The notes beneath the pieces are model-generated. The model did no database searches. It had not been told where the DNA came from and worked only from the letters and a program-made list of their open reading frames with translations. The translations under genes and the position numbers were made by a program. From contig NZ_JAQSDH010000002.1 of the NCBI RefSeq assembly GCF_029945805.1, positions 26,974 to 90,973 on the forward strand: DNA of 64,000 nt, written 5' to 3'. Shown here in pieces: positions 17,101 through 23,188 of the stretch (the stretch's first letter is position 1; every line of letters starts with the position of its first letter). This stretch comes from Flavobacterium sp. (GTDB lineage Bacteria > Bacteroidota > Bacteroidia > Flavobacteriales > Flavobacteriaceae).

Positions 17101-19716
17101 CTAACAGTTACATCCGGAACTACATACTATTACTGTGTGATAACATTTCCGACTATATCTGGAGGATGCTCAGTTATAACTACAGATCCTGCAACGGTTA
17201 TAGTTAATGACAATCCAGTAATAGCTCCATTAACTTCAACTATTTGCAGCGCGACAACATTTACAGTTACACCAGCTAATAGTGGAGGTAATATTGTTCC
17301 AATTGGCACAACCTATTCATGGTCTACACCAATAATAAGCCCAGTAGGAACAATAACTGGTGCTTCAGCACAACCCACACCACAAATAGATATTAGCCAA
17401 ACATTAGTTAACACATCTACAAATCCATCTACTGTTACTTATACAGTAACGCCTATTTCAGGGGTTTGTACAGGTGCAAATTTTACGGTTACTATCACGG
17501 TAAATCCGGCAATCAATCCTAATATAGTTTTGAATGATAATTTATGCTTCGGCGTAAATATAGCATCCATCACAACCAACATTACGGGTGGAATTCCTTT
17601 TTCATCAGGCACTCCTTATACTATTTCTTGGACAGGTCCAAACGGATTTACGTCTACGGCTACCAGTATTTCAAATTTAGCACCTGGCAATTATGATGTT
17701 ACCATTGCAGATGCTGGCGGTTGTCCTTTTTCTAACACCTATACCATCACCGAACCTGCAGCTATTGCCATTACAGTCGACAGCGAAAATGACATTACGT
17801 GTTTCAATGCGACTAATGGAAGTATAACTATATCCGTAACTGGTGGCACTGGAGCTTATGTTTACACATGGACCAAAGACACCAGTCCTTATGCGGATGT
17901 TACGCAGGATATTGCAAACCTAGCTCCGGGAGTATATATAGTATCCGTTACCGATGCTAATAATTGCGGACCAACAACAGCAACTTTCACAATTACACAA
18001 CCACCACTTTTAGTAGTGAGTCTTGTTAGTCAGACCAATGTGCTGTGTTTTGGAGCCGCTACAGGTGAAATCTTTGTAAATGTAGTGGGCGGAACTGTCG
18101 GAAGTGGTTATACATTTTCATGGACAGGACCCAATAGTTTTACCAGCAGCAATCAGAATCTAAACGCTATTGTTGCCGGAATGTATGATCTTACGGTAAC
18201 GGATGCCAATGGATGCCAAAAGAATCTTTCGGTTACTATAACCCAATCAACAGACATCGTTATCGCTTACACTACAACGCCAATTACCTGTTACGGAGCT
18301 GACAATGCCTCTATATCCGTTACGCTTTCGGGCGGAAATCCTCCGTATCAATACCAATGGAGCAATCTGGCAACAACCTTAAACCAAACCAATCTCTCTG
18401 CCGGAAATTACACCATCACAGTAACCGATGCTGTAGGCTGTCCAAAAGTAGAGACTATCAATATTCCACAAGCGCCTGTTTTTACGATTAACCCCATAGT
18501 AGCAAACATTTCTTGTTTTGGTGCTCAAAACGGTAGTATAAATCTAAACCTAACAGGCGGAATAACTCCAGTAGCTTTAACTTGGAGCGATGGAAGCACT
18601 TCAGGATTAATTAGAAACAACCTCGGTCCCGGAACCTACACTGCCACAATTTCAGATGGAACTCCCTGTTTCATAGTAAGAACATTTACTATTGTCGAAC
18701 CGCAACCACTCATTCTTTCAGCCAACATTACAAACGCTTTTAATTGTACCAATGCCAGTTCGGGTGCTATTGATTTGATTGTCGCAGGCGGAACTCCCCC
18801 ATTCGGCTATTCATGGTCTAACGGAAGTTCAACAGAAGATTTATCCAGCATTACATCCGGAAACTATTTAGTTACAGTAACCGATGCCAATGGTTGTATT
18901 AAAACAGAACAATTTCCAATCACAAGACCTGATCCAATTGTCCTGAATGTTACCACTCAAACCACTTTTGATTGTGCTGCCCACACGGTCGACCAAAATT
19001 TTGTCGCTCAAGCATCAGGGGGAATTCCTGCTTATCAATTCCAATGGTCGAGCGGAACTATTAGTGGAGCCAATAACGAAATAATGCAATCTCCTGTCAA
19101 CGGAACAGTCTTATTAACCGTAACCGATAGTTATGGCTGCACAGCAACACAAACCGTTGTAGTGGATACTCCCACATTAGGCTATCCTTCATTTGATACC
19201 ACTTCCATCGGATATGCCACTTATGGAATATATGCTATTGGTGATCCAATCACATTTCAAAGTACTATTACTGGCGATTACCTTTCCGTTTCATGGGACT
19301 TCGGTGACGGAACTTTCTCAACCGATCTAAATCCAACTCACATTTACGCCATCCCAAAAGATTATGTAGTAACGCAAACTGTTACCTATCCTTTCGGATG
19401 CGTCTATGTTCAAACCATAACTTTAATTGTAGAAAAAGGATACCTCTTAGTAGTCCCAACAGCATTTACTCCAAATGGCGATACTATTAACGATACCTTC
19501 AGACCCGTCACAAAAAGGTTGAAAAATGTTCGCTTAGATGTTTACGACACTTGGGGCTCCATCATCTATTCAGAAACCGGAGACGTCTTGGTCGGATGGG
19601 ATGCCAAAATAAAAGGCTTCAATGCCGAAAACGGAAACTATTACGCCAAAGTAACGGCAGAAACGTTTTACGGAACGGTCATCAACGAAAATCAAACCTT
19701 TGTTTTAATCAAATAA
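11128..19716 (+). CDS. Giant SprB-like repetitive surface protein with type B T9SS sorting domain
   Basis: A 2862-residue cell-surface protein. Residues 1-19 are a signal peptide (ending HLAAA). PKD-type domains follow (SWDFGDGSP near 151, WNFGDPASG near 458). From about 808 to 2030 there is a long array of Ig-like domains sharing YQWYSNT, YYYC and GGCTSIT motifs, organised as four super-repeats of three domains each. Residues about 2130-2650 hold SprB-type repeats (ITCFNATNGSITISVTGGTG and similar). A last PKD domain (SWDFGDGTF, near 2725) precedes the C-terminal 85 residues, which start VPTAFTPNGDTINDTFRP and end NENQTFVLIK: the gliding-associated CHU_C/type B sorting signal recognised by the type IX system. 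The next gene is a PorP/SprF protein, as for sprB. Likely an adhesin, perhaps for gliding; SprB proper is larger in F. johnsoniae, so this may be a paralogue. Confidence 0.92.
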   Translation: MKHIYIAILLVLGQHLAAANENKTLLAPSATISGGTSVCQNSANPVITFTGSGGTAPYTFTYTLNGISQTPIVSSGNVGTLTANTAITGTFTYNLVSVQDSSGTQNLNLTPVVITVNAPPTINFTFTNDNTCSGTVVQFTSTVSGAGTNNYSWDFGDGSPLSTQQNPMHSFTSLGCGTTTFSVVLTVTRGGCTVTRTQNVTVKQKPDISFNDPNATSSANQFSNCTVASLTNTSYSITVDNTSASLGCITSYSINWGDTTPSQNNINFPISHTYTQLSVYNMVITAIGNFNCSNSVSYEVKNISNPSAGVLNPGGTVDMCIPSPVIQYTIGNWAQNSPGTTYAINYGDNSPIVNISQATMVASPYYNAINPLLSTNYPIPYSYNTNSCLNGGGDFIITLVVTNACRTTTGTVVGGNTRSKPVADFTSLPIECITSNVLFSNTTILGYDSGCVRDTRFTWNFGDPASGANNIITTGWVTNATNANHIFSAAGLYTITLTAQNGCGTTTKTQQICIESPLVPLFTLSPNTGCTPLAVNTTNNTNLANQCSPPIYLWNVTYASGNCGSLSAFTYTGGTSATSANPSFNFTEAGTYSISVTIRNSCGPVTSAIQTVVVKKPPSITLINGILPNYCGSANVNPIATVNSCAPASSTLTYSWSFPGGTPSTSNFANPVNINYPTTGNYTISLVVSNECGPSNTATQSFVVNPTPVITNSSLSQTICSGSATTLVTLTAIPVGTTFSWTASATAGISGFTSSGTTNTIPSQIINTTNTNPGTITYLITPTVGGCIGAPVNYVVTVNPAPSITTPLQPSSVCLGGTPTPLTIVLNSSAVVPTYQWYSNTSSSTTGGTLISGATNATFNPLASTVGTLYYYCVISLSSGGCSSITSNIVTVTVNPLPTITVHPTPTQSICVGGVIPTLNVSYAGGLGTPTYQWYSNTTSTSSGGTSVGTNSSSYTPPVFNTAGTFYYYAVVSLSGNGCGTVSSNSSEIIVVADPTLTIQPLTTQTVCQNSAATALTVVASGGVGSYTYQWYTNPNSTTPSGTLISGATNASYSPPTNIVGTQYYYCIITQTDLGCSVTSAIATVIVVNAPQIITQPQSASICEGAPQTPLNVAYNNGTGTASYQWYDSTGLISGATSASYTPTNTVTTNYYCIITFSSGGCTSITSATATVTINTLPTIALQPTPTQSICIGGVIPILTVSYIGGVGTPTYQWYSNTTSTTSGGTSVGTNSSSYTPPVFNTAGTFYYYVTVSLSGNGCGTAISNVAQVIVIADPIINTQPLVTQTQCQNSTATPLTVVSSGGIGIFNYQWYNTLTPVNTGGTPIGTNTSSFTPPTSTVGTFYYYCLVSQSGLGCSVASTIATVIVVNAPQIITQPQSVSICEGAPQTPLTVTYSNGTGTASYQWYDSTALISGATSATYTPTNTVTTDYYCIITFSSGGCTSITSATATITVNPLPAISLQPTPTQSICAGGSISALTVSYSGGLGTPTYQWYSNTTSSTSGGTPVGTNSSSYTPPVFNTAGTFYYYVVISLNGSGCGNITSQIAQIDVVPDPSITTQPLVTQTQCQSSAATPLVVVSSGGIGTFNYQWYSNTSPSNSGGTAIPGATTDIYIPLTDVVGTKYYYCVITQSGVGCNVTSAVATVIVVTAPIITIQPQSDTVCFGSVLTPLTIAYINGTGTASYQWYDDNGIIVGAINDTYTPTNTITTSFYCIITFASGGCTSITSNTATVTINPIPTVDQQPILLQSVCVGIDITPLTVSYIGGFGTVTYQWYSNTNNSTIGGTPVGTNSASYTPQVYTIANSYYYYVTLSFSGSGCGTITSSVAQVDVVNDQTVTVQPLVTQTVCQNSLPTVLGVTVSGGLGTVYNYQWYSSSTNNTTSGTVITGETNNTFIPPTITAGTVYYYCLITQAVGSGCNATTNTAEVIVNVAPALANQPISSTVCVNETPTLLSLTYTNGIGIPTYQWFSNTINSNIGGNTIASATNATYSALTVTSGTTYYYCVITFPTISGGCSVITTDPATVIVNDNPVIAPLTSTICSATTFTVTPANSGGNIVPIGTTYSWSTPIISPVGTITGASAQPTPQIDISQTLVNTSTNPSTVTYTVTPISGVCTGANFTVTITVNPAINPNIVLNDNLCFGVNIASITTNITGGIPFSSGTPYTISWTGPNGFTSTATSISNLAPGNYDVTIADAGGCPFSNTYTITEPAAIAITVDSENDITCFNATNGSITISVTGGTGAYVYTWTKDTSPYADVTQDIANLAPGVYIVSVTDANNCGPTTATFTITQPPLLVVSLVSQTNVLCFGAATGEIFVNVVGGTVGSGYTFSWTGPNSFTSSNQNLNAIVAGMYDLTVTDANGCQKNLSVTITQSTDIVIAYTTTPITCYGADNASISVTLSGGNPPYQYQWSNLATTLNQTNLSAGNYTITVTDAVGCPKVETINIPQAPVFTINPIVANISCFGAQNGSINLNLTGGITPVALTWSDGSTSGLIRNNLGPGTYTATISDGTPCFIVRTFTIVEPQPLILSANITNAFNCTNASSGAIDLIVAGGTPPFGYSWSNGSSTEDLSSITSGNYLVTVTDANGCIKTEQFPITRPDPIVLNVTTQTTFDCAAHTVDQNFVAQASGGIPAYQFQWSSGTISGANNEIMQSPVNGTVLLTVTDSYGCTATQTVVVDTPTLGYPSFDTTSIGYATYGIYAIGDPITFQSTITGDYLSVSWDFGDGTFSTDLNPTHIYAIPKDYVVTQTVTYPFGCVYVQTITLIVEKGYLLVVPTAFTPNGDTINDTFRPVTKRLKNVRLDVYDTWGSIIYSETGDVLVGWDAKIKGFNAENGNYYAKVTAETFYGTVINENQTFVLIK
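13837..17215 (+). repeat. Four super-repeats of about 840 bp inside the adhesin gene
   Basis: Units start at the QSIC/QSVC-type motif at 13837, 14677, 15514 and 16354, spaced 840, 837 and 840 bp; the fourth ends near 17215. Each encodes three Ig-like domains: one with YQWYSNT, one following QPLVTQT, one following QPQS or similar. Units 1-3 are close to identical over long stretches (for example around 13920-14010, 14760-14850 and 15597-15680), while unit 4 is diverged. A lone copy of the third domain precedes unit 1 (13548-13830). All spacings are multiples of three, so recombination between units would keep the frame. Confidence 0.9.
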
Positions 19717-19729
19717 GCACCACATAATT

Positions 19730-20758
19730 ATGAAACGAAAGCTACTTTTGATTATAGCGGTACTCACAATTTCAACTCAAGTAAAAGCGCAAGATCCTGT
19801 ATTTACAGAGTTCTTTTTAGTACCCGAAACCTTAAATCCCGGCTTCACTGGTTTTGAAACAGCATGGCACGGAGGTTTGCTGCACAGAAGACAATGGCCC
19901 GACGGCAACAGAAAAATTGAAACTCAGTTTGCTTTTTTAAACAATATGGTGACCGACAGAGCTGCTATCGGAGGGACTATTTTAAGGCACCACGAAGTTT
20001 TTACCAACTACAATTACCTTCAAGTTAATGCAGCCTACTCCTATTCCGTAGCGCTTAATGACGAATGGGGATTTTGTCCCGGTTTAGAAGTCGGCTGGGG
20101 AAACAAAAACCTAAACTTTAGAAATCTAGTCCTCGAAGATCAGATTGACATCAACACAGGAGCAATCAACGGAGGAAGTGTAGATCCCGGATTTCTGCGC
20201 AATAACGACAAAATAGATTTCCTTGATGTCTCAGCCGGCTTCGTAATTAATACTGAAAACACCTGGATTGGAGCAGCAGTAAAACACCTAAACAGACCCA
20301 ACATCTCTTTTACAGAAGAAGGAAATGTTCAACTAGACATGTTTTTAACGGTTCATGGCGGACATTACTTTGAACTTGATAATTCCCCATCCTCAATATT
20401 TCCTGAAGATTGCCGGGTTATGGTCACCGCAAATTACATGAGGCAATCCCAATACAATCGACTTGATATCGGAGCCATGTTTGAGGCCGGATATTTTACC
20501 ATTGGCGCATTGGCGGCGATGAACCCTGAACGCAGAAGTTCGACGGGTCATTTACTAACCTCTATAAATCCGGTAGCTACATTTAAACTGAGTGAATTCA
20601 CTTTCGGCTATTCTTATGACTTAAACACCTCAAAGCTCGGGCAAACCCAAGGCGTTCACGAACTATCCCTCACCTGGACTTCAAGTCGCGTCTGCAACTC
20701 CTGCGATAATTACAAAGTAAAACTAAAAAGAAACGGAGACTCAGGCTATGTGCGCTAA
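19730..20758 (+). CDS. PorP/SprF family outer-membrane protein
   Basis: A 342-residue protein with a signal peptide (ends QVKAQ, mature start DPVFTEFFLVPETLNPGFTG). The opening (QDPxFTxFxxxPxxxNPGxTG) is the signature of the PorP/SprF type IX secretion family. The remainder shows alternating amphipathic strands (for example YLQVNAAYSYSVALNDEWGF and TWIGAAVKHLNRPNISF), consistent with a small outer-membrane beta barrel. These proteins attach or secrete specific type B surface substrates, and the gene begins 13 nt after the giant adhesin, so that adhesin is its obvious client. The C-terminus has a CxxC (VCNSCDNYK), slightly unusual. The following lipoprotein gene overlaps its end by 11 nt. Confidence 0.9.
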   Translation: MKRKLLLIIAVLTISTQVKAQDPVFTEFFLVPETLNPGFTGFETAWHGGLLHRRQWPDGNRKIETQFAFLNNMVTDRAAIGGTILRHHEVFTNYNYLQVNAAYSYSVALNDEWGFCPGLEVGWGNKNLNFRNLVLEDQIDINTGAINGGSVDPGFLRNNDKIDFLDVSAGFVINTENTWIGAAVKHLNRPNISFTEEGNVQLDMFLTVHGGHYFELDNSPSSIFPEDCRVMVTANYMRQSQYNRLDIGAMFEAGYFTIGALAAMNPERRSSTGHLLTSINPVATFKLSEFTFGYSYDLNTSKLGQTQGVHELSLTWTSSRVCNSCDNYKVKLKRNGDSGYVR

Positions 20759-21134
20759 AACCATAAAAACAGCACTACTACTATTGTGTTGCTTCCTCAT
20801 TTCCTGCGGTTCAAAAACCACTACTGAAACCGAAGATAACACTGCCAACGAAGACAATGTTCCAACATCATTCGTAACCACAGAAACTTCAGAATGCAAC
20901 TTTGAAGACGGAACCTACCCTGCAACCGTTGACTACAACAATTCACAAACAGGACATTCAGCAACCTACACCCTCGATGTTGAAGTTGAAAACTGCCAGA
21001 TAATTCAAATCAATTTCCCAAATGGCGGCTATGTAGATGAAGACCACATCACCGCAGCGGATATAGACGAAAACGGAAATACTTCTGTTGAAGGTGAAGA
21101 TGGGAAGCGTTATGAAGTGAGGATTGATAATTAA
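20748..21134 (+). CDS. Small acidic lipoprotein, adhesin operon
   Basis: A 128-residue protein whose start overlaps the end of the PorP/SprF gene by 11 nt, implying translational coupling. The signal peptide (TIKTALLLLCCFLIS) ends in a lipobox at the Cys of SCGSK. The mature part is very acidic, with TEDNTANEDN, then a small beta-rich domain (GTYPATVDYNN, ATYTLDVEVENCQIIQINFP, GKRYEVRIDN). I do not recognise a family. Its place as third gene after the adhesin and PorP/SprF suggests an accessory outer-membrane lipoprotein for export or anchoring, an inference from context. Confidence 0.8.
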   Translation: MCAKTIKTALLLLCCFLISCGSKTTTETEDNTANEDNVPTSFVTTETSECNFEDGTYPATVDYNNSQTGHSATYTLDVEVENCQIIQINFPNGGYVDEDHITAADIDENGNTSVEGEDGKRYEVRIDN

Positions 21135-21149
21135 AATGTTCTCCATTGT

Positions 21150-21163
21150 GGAAAACCGTAAAG
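21150..21163 (-). promoter_or_regulatory. Second copy of the CTTTACGGTTTTCC motif
   Basis: GGAAAACCGTAAAG here is the exact reverse complement of 5792-5805. Only one half of the dyad is perfect at this site (GTGG replaces CCGTAA's partner). It lies 50 nt before the short lipoprotein ORF at 21213. Confidence 0.35.
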
Positions 21164-21212
21164 ATTTGATTTTTATTGTTTTTAAGTTTGAATAATAACT
21201 AGATAGAATACT

Positions 21213-21323
21213 ATGAAAAAAAATATCTTATTGATTTTATTTCCTGCTCTTATCATTTACTGCACAGATAATCGAGATATTAATAGTTCACTTCGCATCA
21301 CATTTTACTTCATTGCAAATTAA
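21213..21323 (+). pseudogene. Truncated lipoprotein remnant or very short lipoprotein
   Basis: ATG 21213 starts a 36-codon frame: a convincing lipoprotein signal (MKKNILLILFPALIIY then Cys17, TDNRD), followed by only about 15 more residues before TAA. A mature peptide of 20 residues is short for a lipoprotein, so this is likely the 5' end of a gene whose remainder was replaced by the sequence that follows. A real micro-lipoprotein cannot be excluded. It marks the left edge of the accessory stretch that holds the reverse transcriptase. Confidence 0.4.
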
Positions 21324-21371
21324 TAAGTAGAAAATAATGTTTAAATATCTAAAGATAAATACAATAAAATT

Positions 21372-22010
21372 ATGAATTTGGAAAAATGCCCCCATTGTAA
21401 TAAGACCTTGAAAGGTTTATTTAGCGCAGTACTCATTCCCCAATCAAAATCTGAGTTCATAAATAAACATTTAGAATTTAATTTTGATGCTTACTGTACA
21501 AGTTGTTCAGGAGAATTATTAAATAAAATTGCTAGAAATTACCAACAGCAAAAAGCAGAAATCGAAAATAGACTAAAACAAATTATTACATACATACCAA
21601 TCATCTCCAGTGAGGCACCTGTAAAATGGGAGTATGACATTGTGGCTATGGTAACTGCACAAACTACATCCGGAACCGGGTTTGCAACCGAATTATCTAG
21701 ATCTTTTAATGATTTTTTTGGTACCACGTCAAATACTACAAATCTGAAAATAGAAAAGGCTACTCAATTATGCATGTCTGATTTAAGGATTAAATGTCTA
21801 AGGCTAGGAGGAAATGCAGTAATTTCAACAGACATTGATTTTAATGAGATAGGTAGTGGAAGTACAAATATGTTAATGGTTTGTATGGCGGGTACCGCTA
21901 TACGGGTAAGAGATATTACTAACTTCAATGAAAAAAGTAGGGATTATATTGTTGAGGTAATTGAGTTAACAGAAAAGTTGGAAGCAATCGCTGAGATGAA
22001 CAAAAACTAA
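21372..22010 (+). CDS. YbjQ/UPF0145-domain protein with N-terminal zinc ribbon
   Basis: A 212-residue protein. The N-terminus has CPHC (residues 6-9) and CTSC (about 42-45), a four-cysteine zinc-ribbon pattern. A coiled helix follows (NYQQQKAEIENRLKQI). The C-terminal half matches the YbjQ (UPF0145, heavy-metal-binding-like) domain: VTAQTTSGTGFATELSRSFN, then LRLGGNAVISTDIDFNEIG and MLMVCMAGTAIRV. YbjQ domains form pentamers; their role is unclear. It is followed 33 nt later by an unknown gene on the same strand. Both lie between the adhesin operon and the reverse transcriptase, so an accessory link is possible but unproven. Confidence 0.8.
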   Translation: MNLEKCPHCNKTLKGLFSAVLIPQSKSEFINKHLEFNFDAYCTSCSGELLNKIARNYQQQKAEIENRLKQIITYIPIISSEAPVKWEYDIVAMVTAQTTSGTGFATELSRSFNDFFGTTSNTTNLKIEKATQLCMSDLRIKCLRLGGNAVISTDIDFNEIGSGSTNMLMVCMAGTAIRVRDITNFNEKSRDYIVEVIELTEKLEAIAEMNKN

Positions 22011-22043
22011 AAATCATATTTACATAATTAACAAATAACAATC

Positions 22044-22769
22044 ATGGTAAATAGTTTTGAAGTAGGTAATTTAGTGACTTTTAAATCGCATCCGTTACTT
22101 CAAGGATACGAAATAAAAGGTGATGGAAAATATGTTCCTCCGATAATGATCATAAAAGAGGTTCATTTTGAAGACAAAAAAAAGAAAACACACGATGATG
22201 TTTCAGGATTTGAAATTGCGGAAAGAATCAAATATATATGTGTTTATTTTGACGATAATAAAAGTGAATTTATTGAAGTACATATTTATCAAAATATGTT
22301 AAAGAGTATTCACGATTTGAAAATAGGACGATTAGATGATCCTGATAAATTTCATAAAGGTCATCAGAATCTTGTCGATGAAATACTAGATCTTCCCTTA
22401 AAACCATCTTATCAGTACGCTGGAATTTTTTACTTTAAGACTAAAAAATTAGAAGTTTTAAAAAAAAGATCCTCGATAAGAAAAACTTCTGAAATAAATG
22501 AAGATGGGACACCCACAGAGATTAAAAGAAAAAGAATGATTCAATATGTTGTTAATTATACAACCCCAGATTTTATTGTTTGTGGATATAAAAATGAGAC
22601 TTATACTGATTTGTTTTATAACAATGGTGATAAAAAAAGATTAGCGTCTATGGAGTTTGTAAAAGTAAAATGGTACAGCCCGTTTCAACAGAAATTTAGT
22701 GAACAATATTTACCGATTGAGTTTTTTACAGATATTAACCCTTTTCCGATTAATAGTAACAATGAATAA
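22044..22769 (+). CDS. Protein of unknown function
   Basis: A 241-residue protein without signal peptide or membrane helix; I do not recognise it. The N-terminus (FEVGNLVTFKSHPLLQGYEI, KGDGKYVPPIMIIKEV) reads like a small beta-barrel, SH3/Tudor-like domain. A central segment (YQYAGIFYFKTKKLEVLKKR) is basic, and the C-terminal half has a second beta part (YVVNYTTPDFIVCGYKN, RLASMEFVKVKWYS). The high lysine content might suit nucleic-acid binding. It lies 120 nt upstream of the structured region preceding the reverse transcriptase, and could be a separate gene or an accessory factor. Confidence 0.65.
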   Translation: MVNSFEVGNLVTFKSHPLLQGYEIKGDGKYVPPIMIIKEVHFEDKKKKTHDDVSGFEIAERIKYICVYFDDNKSEFIEVHIYQNMLKSIHDLKIGRLDDPDKFHKGHQNLVDEILDLPLKPSYQYAGIFYFKTKKLEVLKKRSSIRKTSEINEDGTPTEIKRKRMIQYVVNYTTPDFIVCGYKNETYTDLFYNNGDKKRLASMEFVKVKWYSPFQQKFSEQYLPIEFFTDINPFPINSNNE

Positions 22770-22889
22770 ATTATATTTACATTTAGTAATTAAGCTCCTT
22801 AGTTAAAGAGATAAAACATTTGTTGAACTGTTGTAAACTTAATAGTTTCACTTAATTCAGACCGTAAGGATAATAAAATATGTGAATTA

Positions 22890-23180
22890 GGAAAGGTGTA
22901 ATTGCAGTCATTTCCTGCAAGTATATCGATATAAATGCAGGATATGACAGCAACGTCAGTATTCTACAGAAAGATTTATATACTTTAGGTATTAGACGAC
23001 TAAAGTCTGTGATTGTTACAATCATGGTTGAGGCGTTTAGGATTATATTAAACATCAGTGAGAGCCCATTGGGCAAAGATAACGTACAAAGTCAGCGGGA
23101 GTCGAGAACTCGGCTAACGGTTCAGTCTCTTAGGGGATGTAGGTTCTATCTCATTATAAAAACCGCGCGGGAGCTTTTTT
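22890..23180 (+). ncRNA. Predicted structured RNA of the reverse-transcriptase locus
   Basis: The 419-nt gap before the reverse transcriptase is packed with stem-loops: a long hairpin at 22902-22953 (19 pairs in four helices of 4, 5, 6 and 4 bp separated by symmetric internal loops), AGAC/GTCT at 22994-23008, TGATTG/CAATCA at 23010-23024, GTTTA/TAAAC at 23035-23053, GCCC/GGGC at 23064-23074, and AGTCGA/TCGGCT with loop GAAC near 23100-23115. It ends in CCGCGCGG and a T-run (23163-23180), 9 nt before the ATG. AAGCTCC (22792-22798) and GGAGCTT (23170-23176) could close the whole region. Solitary DRT-type reverse transcriptases carry their template RNA exactly here. Boundaries and the RNA itself are inferred. 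Confidence 0.6.
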
Positions 23181-23188
23181 ACTTATTT

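Noticed and set aside
13548..17215. CRISPR-like or satellite array
   Set aside because: The periodic DNA is coding, in frame and matches Ig-like domain boundaries in the adhesin.
22852..23076. Minus-strand 74-codon ORF opposite the RNA region
   Set aside because: No start context, no signal or domain, and it lies across stem-loop sequence whose symmetry keeps both strands fairly open. Kept only as a thing to check if repeat cDNA is found.
23009..23188. N-terminal extension of the reverse transcriptase from GTG 23009
   Set aside because: The segment is rich in hairpins and ends with a T-run; the ATG at 23189 gives a start (MKRKDWFKDRGYPHF) that fits UG-type RTs.
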